A stretch of DNA of 64,000 nucleotides. Origin: Mortierella sp. BCC40632 (taxonomy: Eukaryota; Mortierellomycota; Mortierellomycetes; Mortierellales; Mortierellaceae). Below the pieces are notes generated by a model that was not told the DNA's origin, made no database searches, and worked only from the letters and a program-made list of their open reading frames with translations. The stretch covers positions 1,700,001-1,764,000 of the forward strand of contig WAEK01000002.1 in NCBI GenBank assembly GCA_011634665.1, read 5' to 3'. Shown piece after piece: positions 56,419-64,000 of this stretch (within the stretch, counting starts at the first letter, position 1; every line of letters begins with the position of its first letter). The translations under genes were made by a program, and so were the position numbers.

Positions 56419-58775
56419 GCTCTCTCCTGCTCTCTCCTGCTCTCCTGCACGAGCTCTCTGTCCTCCTTTGTCTCTGTCTTTGTATCTGTCTGTCCAACTG
56501 AACAAGTCTTCACGCTGTCAATAGATTGGAACCCTGGATACGCTCGTCATCCTGTCCGAGGACCTAACCAAGCAGGACTTGGCGTTTGAGACTTCAGCAA
56601 ACAAGTTGGTCGATACGTTGCGATCCTTACTCGGCACTGAAGCTCCAACCAAACTTGCAGGATGTCTTTCTGTAAACGAGAGTAAGCCTAGTGGAAGGGT
56701 GAAAGGGCGGGGGAGCACATTGACTGTCGACTTTAGACTCTGGTCAGATGGGGAGGCGTGTTTTTTTTTTTGCCGCAGTGGAGATAGAGAGAATGGCAGT
56801 TCAACTCTCACCCCCTCCCCCCTTCTTCCCCCCCCTCCTTCCCTCCCTCTCCCCTTCGTTCGTCACTCCTCCGTGCTTCTCCTGACCATGCTTGAAATCT
56901 CTGTATCCCTACGATCTCCCTTTTTGCTGTCATGTCGACATCATAGAGACCGTCGACAACTATCTCAAGACCTTCCAATGGAACACTATGAAGTACCGCA
57001 CAGAAAAGTCTTTGGTCGAGTTGGCAGAGATCTTGAACAATGTAATGTCTTTTCTGTTTTACTGTCTATCTATCTTTTTTTTTTTTTTTTTTTTCCTTTT
57101 CCTAACAGCTGTGGTGGTCCTCAATTCCACACGGCATTGTATTTCTCAATGTATGTGTCTATTTATACAAAAAAAAAAAAAAAAATCGATCTTATAGGAA
57201 GTAACTTCGATCGACAACTTGATGAAGAACAAGCTCGCCAACTACAGTGTCGTCAAGGGCAACCTTCAGGGAATCCAGAGACGCGAAATGTAATCATTCG
57301 AATTTGTCTTTTCTGAGCGTACAAAAGAGAAGAGAGGACTTTACTGGAAATGCAGGGCCTTGCTCAACCTGGAAAGAGCCAAAGTTTTTTTTTTTTTTTT
57401 TTTTTTTGTAACACTATTTGTTTCTCTCTCTCTCTCTTATAGTGGAAATCTTGCCTCGCGCAACATTGTGCCTTTTGTCAAGAAGGAGCATGTCGTCTTG
57501 GATTCGGAATATTTGGAGACTCTAATTGTTGCTGTCCCCAAGTAAGTCTCTCCCTCCTCCTCTCCTTCCCTCCCCTTTTTATTCACTTTTGTCTCCCCCA
57601 TGACTTTTTTTTTTTTTTTTTTTTTTTAGTGAGAAATACCTTGGATGTTGACCTTGCAATGATACAAAAAAAAAGTATTTACTAAATGACTGGCCATGCG
57701 ATCATGTTATAGGGTATTGTACAGGGAGTGGCAGAACAAGTATGAGACCTTGACTCAAATGGTGGTTCCCAGATCCTCTCAGTAAGTAATTGTTGGCCTC
57801 TTTCTCCATTCCCTTCCTCCCCTCCTCCTATCCCGGCCCCTCCTTTTTTTCTTCTCTCTATTGTCCCATCCCTTCTCCATTCTCTTTGCTGCATGGTTAC
57901 CGACACGTGTACTCATACTTTTTGTTTTTATCCACTTGGAAATCGTTTTTACTATACGTTCCTATCTGGATTTCTAGAAAGATTGCAGAGGATGATGAGT
58001 ACGGTCTTTTCACTGTAACGCTCTTTAAGCGTATCGCCGAGGATTTCACAAACAAGTGTCGCGAAGAGAGGTAACAAAGAGAAAAGAAAAAGATTTCTTT
58101 ATTCTTTTTTTTTCTTTATTAATAATGGACGGGTGTACCGCTTAATTATACAGGAAAGAAACTCCACGCACTCACAGTGGTTGATCTTTGCTTCCTCGTC
58201 CCTTCTTCCTTGGATAGATTTATTGTCCGTGATTTCAAGTACAGTGAAGATGCGCTTGCGGAGCAAAAGCGTGAATTGGAAGAAGTCGATGCTTCTGAGA
58301 AGGAGCTTTGGGTATGTCCCATCGTGTTGATTTTTTTTCTTTCTTTCTTTACCTCATTTCGTTCAATATTATTCACTAACCGGGAGTATTCTTTTTATGC
58401 ATTTATTGACACCATAAATAATAATAATAATTTATAATAATCTAGGCTACGTTGTTGAGGTTGGCCAAGACCAACTTTGGTGAAGTATTCCAAGCCTGGA
58501 CTCATCTCAAGTCACTTCGAGTGTTTGTGGAATCGGTTCTTCGATATGGACTTCCACCTGATTTTGTTGGGATTACGATCAAGCCCAAGCCCAAGCAGGA
58601 TAAAAAGATTATCGATATCTTGACATCGCATTATGGATACTTGGGTAGTCGAGGAGCTTCGGGTCATTCGAGTGAAGAAGGAGCTGGAGAAGATGTGATC
58701 CCTGGATACAATGATAAGGATTACAAGCCCTTTGTGTTCTTTTCTCTCAAATTGGAAGTTGAGAAGCAACAGTGA
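56201..58775 (+). CDS. VMA5: V-type H+-ATPase subunit C
   Basis: Peripheral V1 stalk subunit that links V1 to V0 and is released on regulated disassembly. Nine exons: 56201-56335, 56525-56681, 56947-57041, 57198-57289, 57443-57541, 57713-57781, 57978-58070, 58218-58311 and 58446-58775; phases agree, 387 residues, the family's usual length. Signatures: MPEYWFASIPGENNRTVAF at the start, FKIGTLDTLVILSEDL, YLKTFQWNTMKYR, MVVPRSS, GLFTVTLFKRIAEDF, FIVRDFKYSEDAL, and the very conserved LRVFVESVLRYGLPPDF, with DYKPFVFFSLKLE at the end. Gln-Arg-Arg-Glu is followed after an intron by GNLASRN as in relatives, so no exon seems missing. It converges with the PNUTS/LD-like gene. Confidence 0.95.
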
Positions 58776-58777
58776 GC

Positions 58778-58808
<31 letters not shown>

Positions 58809-58842
58809 AGAGATATATATTTCACAACAGAGAGAGAAAGAG

Positions 58843-58889
<47 letters not shown>

Positions 58890-58937
58890 TCCCTTCCTTT
58901 CCTTCATACTCTAGAGATTCCACATGGTCCTGTAGTG

Positions 58938-58969
<32 letters not shown>

Positions 58970-59422
58970 ACAAATAGGGTGTTCGATTGAACTGCGTGCT
59001 GACAACGACAAACAATAACAACAAATCAACAACAGTAATAGTAAAAAAAACAACAACAAACAACAACAATATATATGAATATATGAAAAAATGAAAGAAT
59101 GAACAATGGAAATGAAAAAAGGGGGTGTAATTGGTTTTCTGAAAGAGATTAGCCTAATCCATCAGGGTATGTAGAACTGGCTACCACCTTATTTTGAGGT
59201 GAAGGCAAAGTTGAATTGGGGGGAAAGGAAAAAAAAAAAAAAAAAGTGATGCTGGAAACGCAGACTATAGTACAGAGCTTAGTAATGAGAGAGTGAACGA
59301 GAAAAGGAAAACAGGAGACAATGATAAAAGTGCATCAAATGTAGAGAAGGAGGAAAGGGAATGTATCACAAAAAAAAAAAAAAAAGTGTCCATCCTTTTT
59401 TTTTTTTTTTTTCCCTCTCTCT
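58776..59422. other. Convergent 3' intergenic region
   Basis: Between VMA5 (+) and the PNUTS/LD-like gene (-). It has a T run at 58781-58805, a (GA)n run at about 58847-58885, an A run at about 58938-58966, CAA repeats near 59010-59065, and A and T runs near 59371-59412. No gene seen. Confidence 0.7.
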
Positions 59423-59503
59423 CTATGATGAATAGGATTGACCATTTTGATAGTAGTACGCGTATGGGTTCTGACTATAGTCCGACTGAGACCGCTGTTG
59501 TGC

Positions 59504-59534
<31 letters not shown>

Positions 59535-60129
59535 AAAGCAAAAGGGTACTGTTGTTGCTGTGGTTGTTGCTGTTTCTGATTCTTTAGCAGGTCCAACAAG
59601 GCTCTTGTCGTCTCTGCATCAGGAATAGCATTCCCTGCAGCGGTTGCAGCGGCAGAGACAGAAGCAGCTGCTGAGGTCGTCACTGGTTGTGCCAAACTCT
59701 GGGCTTGAGGGAATCCAGACTGACTCTGTTGATAACTAGCATAAAGAGCACTATAGTACTCTTCATAAGATTGAGTCTGTTGTTGTTGTTGTTGTTGCTG
59801 TTGCTGCGGTGGTTGCTGATGTGGTGGTTGCTGTCCCTGAAGATATTGTGAGAGCTGCGAATATGGATTGTTAGACCCATATTGAGCATTGTACGCTGCA
59901 GCATAAGCATTGGGGGTTGAGACGGCCGCAGCATTGTTGTTGGTGTTGCCGTTGTTGTTGTTTGTTGAAACCATTTGAGTCAGAAGATTGAGCGAATTGA
60001 GAAGCACTGTCGAATGATCCGCCGTTTCCTATACAATCCCAAAAAGAAATAGTTTTTAGAATAGAGATTCGATCTCGACTGTGCGCTGCTTGGATACTGC
60101 CAAAAGTAAAAGAAAAAGAAAAAAAAAAG

Positions 60130-60193
<64 letters not shown>

Positions 60194-61398
60194 AAAAAAA
60201 AGAGTTACCTCAAAGAGAACAATCGGTTTTGGAGTGAGGACAAGATCTGATGGCCAGTTGGCTTCTGATTCCGGATTCGGTTCAGCAGGCGAAGGTGGGA
60301 TATACGCCACTTGGAAGTAAATCGCAGAAAGTGTCTCCAACTCACGACTCTCTTGCGAATACTTTTCTGTACTCTTACTTCCTCGTCCCGTCCCCGGAGT
60401 CCCGTTCGTACCGTTCGTCAACAAAATCTCTTGTGGAGGTCTCCACCGTTCGCCTTCCAACATGGAATGAAGTCGTTTCTTGGTCATCATAAAGGCCGGC
60501 TTGATGATTCGAGCAATCTTGTCTGCTCCTCCGTGTTGTTGTAATTGTCGTTGTTCTCGATGGTATTCAACCATATCCACGTCTTCCTCTTCTAGCTCAC
60601 TCTCTGGTGTCATCATCATCATCATCATGTCCTCGTCCTGTTGGTCTTCTTCTTGGAACTCCATCAGCTTGGAGCGAGGCTCAATATAGCGGATCGCAAC
60701 CAGTTCGTGATCTGCCTTGAAGCGAACAACCTTCTTTGGTTTGGTGACTGGGGAAGGTTCGAGATTGATTCCAGACATCTCTGAGACATGGCTCGATGGT
60801 GAAGCCGCCTTTACCTCTGACAAAGAGGGAGGAGAAGAAGGCAAAGCATTTGTTGAAAGCGATGGGAATGAATAAGGCTCCTGTTGCTCTGGAGGGGGGC
60901 CATTAGTTGCTCCTGGGGGAGATGGTGGTCGCAGTGAGGGTGTAGCCAGTGATGCTGGTCCCTGGACAAGAGTCGACATCTGCTGTGGCACCTGTTGTTC
61001 TGCTGGAGGCAATGGCAAAGTGGACGTTTCCCTGACAGGGAATGATTCTTGCGCTACCTTGAAAGCAGTCGAGCTGAGTGACTTCCAGGGAGCAGAAGGG
61101 CCTAAAGATGGTTCTCCAGTGGGCGAGTCCACTGGCGTGATGGGTGGTGATGGATTTGCCTTGACGCTCTGGAGCGCATCTATGCCTGAGGGTACATTCG
61201 AAGGGATTGTCGGTGCCTGGACAATCTTTGGTTTGAATACCGATTCTTGAGGCACTTCCTGCTTCGCGATAACAGTAGGGGTTGTGTTGGGAGTGGCTCG
61301 TTTTCCTTTTGTAAACTTTGGCAAGGCCACACCCATGCTCTACAGAGCAAATCATGGAATAGGATTGGGAAGAGAGTCAGAGAGATGTCAGTTCTGAT

Positions 61399-61439
<41 letters not shown>

Positions 61440-62969
61440 TGGGCTTAAACGAAGAAACGAGGTTCCTTTGGTCAACATGGTTTACCTCATAGATGGCAAG
61501 TCGGTCTTCTTCCTTGCCGAGTCTGGGCTTCTTGCGTTGATCACTCTCGGATACACTGCTACTTGAGTGGGTCTCAGTGGTGGTTTGTACAGACTCGGAC
61601 ACCATCTGGCGCCACTGGTCTTCCAGCTGAGATGCCTGACGCGCGATTGCTACACGACGTGGTGATTTTTGTTTTTTGTTTTTTTTGTTTTTTTTGTTTG
61701 AGGCCGACCCACGGTGTTTATTGTTAAGAAAGAAGAAAAACGAAGGTGAGGCAAAGGTTTTATTGTTATTACACAAGAATTCACCAGCACACGCAACGCA
61801 GAGTTTGTTCAAAACTCGGTTTATGTGGTATTGTTCATGATCCATAGACATGGGAGAAAAGCCATGCGGATCAAATCATCCCAGGAATATAAAGAGAAAT
61901 CTTTCCTCGGGAAAAAGTCAACCAGGGATAGAAAGGAACAGCGTTGTGTGAGTAGCCTCTGTTAGGCAAGTCAGGGATTGCACGATGGTTGCTCTTACCT
62001 GGGTCAACATCTTTATCGCCCGCAAGGTTCTTAATCACCTTTCCTAGTCTACAATCACGCAGCGTCTCCAAGTCAAAAGGAAGAGTCTTCAAAATTCGGA
62101 TTGTCTTGGAGAGCATCTCAGTGCTGTTCTCGCTGCCAGGGTCTTTTCTTGCCTCGAGAATCCACGATCTAAAAATGAGTGGTCCTCTGGATGTTGCAAA
62201 CCTGATCATTCGAAAGATGGGAAGAAAGAAAGACAAATTAGAGATCAGTGCCACAGATGGAGACACTTCACGATAGGGCCGAGAAGGGGCAAAAAGACTC
62301 ACCGTTGAAGGATTGGCTGTGACTTGGTCGAGATCAAGGCATTAAGAATGTACTTTCGACCACCAAAATCATCACTGGCTGTCATCAATTCAACAATTTG
62401 CTTGATATCCTCTGATTTAGTGATGGATCCTCCTCGGAGAAGAGGCAATATTTTTTGTGCAATTCCACTTGCTTTCAGCTATTTATCCAGGCGAATTAAA
62501 ACCAAACAAGTTAAAGATCAGATCGGTTGATGCCAAGAGAACAGATCGGTCCAGTAATACACTCAAAGATAAACTTTCTATTTACCTTTAGAGGAGGTGG
62601 TCGGACAGGGGGTGCCTCAACAGCTGGTTTCGTTGGCTCTTCCTTTGCGTTGCGAAGCAAAGGAATCTCGATAACTACCTTTGGTAAATCCTCTCTGAGT
62701 CCACGAATGGGGCTCATCTCTGGAGTAGACTTTGTTGGTGACTCTTTGGAAACACGAACATTAATTGGGGTTATTTCTTGAGTGAATTTTGTAGGGAGTT
62801 CCTTGGGTGAATCCTTGGTGACGCGAGCAAGTTGAATTTCAATCACTGGCTTCTTTGATCTCGTCACATCTTCCTTGGGCATGCCTTCAGTGTTTGGAGG
62901 CATTGTAGTCAGACTTTTCAATAGTTCTTTCAAACTTTCCGTTCTATTTATCCACAAAAGGAATAGGAA

Positions 62970-63015
<46 letters not shown>

Positions 63016-63721
63016 TATCAGTCTCCTTTCACAAGACTTGCCTTGCTGACACCGCAGCAATTAAAGCGCAAGGTATTCTGTTTTGTGAGGTCCACATACG
63101 TTACTACGCCTCGACCGGCAGATTTGTTTTCTAGATAAAAAGAGGTGCGGGGAGTGTGTATTCCAAGTAAATAAGCTGTCCTTCTCTTCCACTCTCTCTT
63201 TTCTTTCTTTTTATCTTTTTCTTTTTCTTTTATAAATCTTGAGTGCTGCAAACACCAACCTAGATTCCCAGTGTGCACAATATCCTCCATAGAAGCACTA
63301 GCATCGATCGCTAATTGAGGATCTTGCAAGTCAGCTTCCACCGACCCATGTTTCTCCATTTTTTCTTTTGCTTCCAGAGCAGCTTTTGTTCTCCTGCGAG
63401 AGAACCAATTGGAGACCTGAAGTAGAAATCCGGGGGGGAGAAGAAGAAAAAAAAAAGGGTTGGTCTTGTCAGTTATGTCTACGCACTTTGAGGGGCACAG
63501 ACCCATATGTTTCCTCCAATGTTTCTAGGTCGCCCATCTCTTGAAGGAAAAGAATAAAAAAAAAAAAAGACCTCTAAACTGTACCTGAACAGGTGTGCTG
63601 CCAATCAAGACCGAGAGTTGGTTTTTGACCGGTTTGCTTGGGTACTGGTCCACTTCAAACACCTTTTCAAGAATGTTGTTGTGCTGATCTGTGAACGTGA
63701 AGCGATTCTTTTGTCCTTCGG
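59423..63721 (-). CDS. Homeodomain + TFIIS-N + RVxF protein, LD/Ppn1/PNUTS-like, 5' end unresolved
   Basis: Relatives (plant LUMINIDEPENDENS, fission-yeast Ppn1, animal PNUTS) scaffold PP1 and Swd2 in transcription termination. Exons on the minus strand: homeodomain part 1 ending at 63585, 63260-63416, 63042-63130, about 62586-62873 (or from 62943), 62303-62478, 61999-62168, 61486-61649, 60209-61339, 59423-60028. Seen in order: a homeodomain split by an intron (QKNRFTFTDQHNNILE, QVSNWFSRRRTKAALE); a TFIIS N-terminal domain (FGGRKYILNALISTKS, SWILEARKD, TIRILKTLPFDLETL, RLGKVIKNLAG, QLEDQWRQMV); a PP1-docking motif KKVVRF; and a C-terminus with poly-Gln and Asn runs. The junction at 63042 has a GC-type donor and only agrees in phase with a late acceptor (CCCAAG|GAA), so that exon start is unsure. 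The first coding exon is probably upstream, near or beyond the window end. Confidence 0.78.
60120..60203 (-). repeat. Extreme poly-T (minus strand) intron tract
   Basis: About 80 bases that are almost entirely A on the plus strand, broken by a few G, lying right after the splice donor of the last intron of the PNUTS/LD-like gene. Even for this T-rich-intron genome it is the longest homopolymer in the window and makes the true length uncertain. Confidence 0.85.
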
Positions 63722-64000
63722 CTGGAGTATTTTCATACACCAATGCCGCGGACCAAATAAAGAAAAGAAAGCGCGACAGACGCAACAAGATACAGAAACA
63801 AGACATCCCACATCCCAAAGACAGGAGTGTCAAGAAGAAGGACCAATATGAAGATTTTGTCCAGAAAACACGACGCATGCAGTCCCAGGTCGCACATAAA
63901 AATAAAATAATAAAAAATAGTGACAAGAGAAATAATATATAAAAGAAAAATAGCAGAGCACCGTTGAGAAGAAGTAGGTGTGTCAGTCAGTTGATTGGAA
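63722..64000. other. Window edge, upstream side of the PNUTS/LD-like gene
   Basis: On the minus strand this should contain the intron or first exon of the gene above, with pyrimidine-rich sequence and a possible acceptor CTCCAG at 63722-63727. On the plus strand a Lys/Arg-rich open frame runs to 63942, but nothing in it is recognisable. No confident gene call. Confidence 0.4.

Noticed and set aside
1..64000. Mobile element, CRISPR array, tRNA or rRNA
   Set aside because: No terminal repeats with a transposase or reverse-transcriptase motif, no spaced direct repeats, and no recognisable tRNA or rRNA core sequence were seen by eye; a covariance-model and repeat-library search would be decisive.

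Overview
The window is intron-rich fungal nuclear DNA. The evidence is a set of eukaryotic housekeeping genes split by many short GT-AG introns with polypyrimidine tracts, together with fungal markers: a Num1/Mcp5-type PH protein, a Pex20-like peroxin and a Hog1 MAP kinase. Non-coding DNA is loaded with CT/GA microsatellites and long A/T homopolymers. Gene content (a LUMINIDEPENDENS/PNUTS-like homeodomain protein, a JMJD4-like oxygenase, TMEM19) fits an early-diverging lineage such as Mortierellomycota or Mucoromycota. That placement is an inference; no marker settles the species. No CRISPR array, rRNA, tRNA or intact transposon was recognised.

Layout, left to right. 1-4.9 kb: 3' part of a Hog1-type MAPK, then a p24-alpha cargo receptor (+). 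5.8-12 kb: Num1/Mcp5-like cortical PH protein (-). 15.5-17.1 kb: Pex20-like PTS2 co-receptor (+). 17.5-18.9 kb: membrane-anchored Methyltransf_22/FkbM-type methyltransferase (-). 19.5-24.0 kb: Prp5/DDX46 spliceosomal helicase (-). 25.7-28.2 kb: unrecognised single-pass membrane protein (+). 28.8-32.4 kb: auxilin/Swa2 with UBA, TPR and J domains (-). 34.6-36.0 kb: secreted lipase with an apparent frameshift (+). 36.3-37.8 kb: TMEM19/DUF92 protein (-). 39.0-42.0 kb: double-SH3 ankyrin protein (-). 44.1-49.0 kb: UBA3 then AOS1, half-enzymes of two different E1s, in tandem (+). 49.8-51.5 kb: CHORD-CS co-chaperone (-). 51.8-53.2 kb: JMJD4-like oxygenase (+). 53.4-54.0 kb: APC11 (-). 54.3-55.9 kb: exosome RRP45 (+). 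56.2-58.8 kb: V-ATPase subunit C (+). 59.4-63.7 kb: homeodomain + TFIIS-N + RVxF protein of the LD/Ppn1/PNUTS type, 5' end unresolved (-).

The genes do not form one pathway, but the right half is rich in protein-modification and quality-control functions: NEDD8 E1, SUMO E1, a ubiquitin-ligase RING, an Hsp90 co-chaperone, a translation-factor hydroxylase, the exosome, and a phosphatase scaffold of transcription termination. Two tight divergent pairs (CHORD/JMJD4 and APC11/RRP45) probably share promoters. The left half keeps large, CT-rich intergenic regions.

Points most worth checking: the PNUTS/LD-like protein whose homeodomain has lost Asn51; the UBA3-AOS1 tandem; three introns or candidate introns beginning AG|GCAAGT; an APC11 RING whose last zinc ligand is Asp, as in RBX1; the frameshifted lipase; and the repeat array in the Num1-like protein. 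Exon limits were derived by hand from splice motifs, reading frame and family conservation, and may be off by a base in places.
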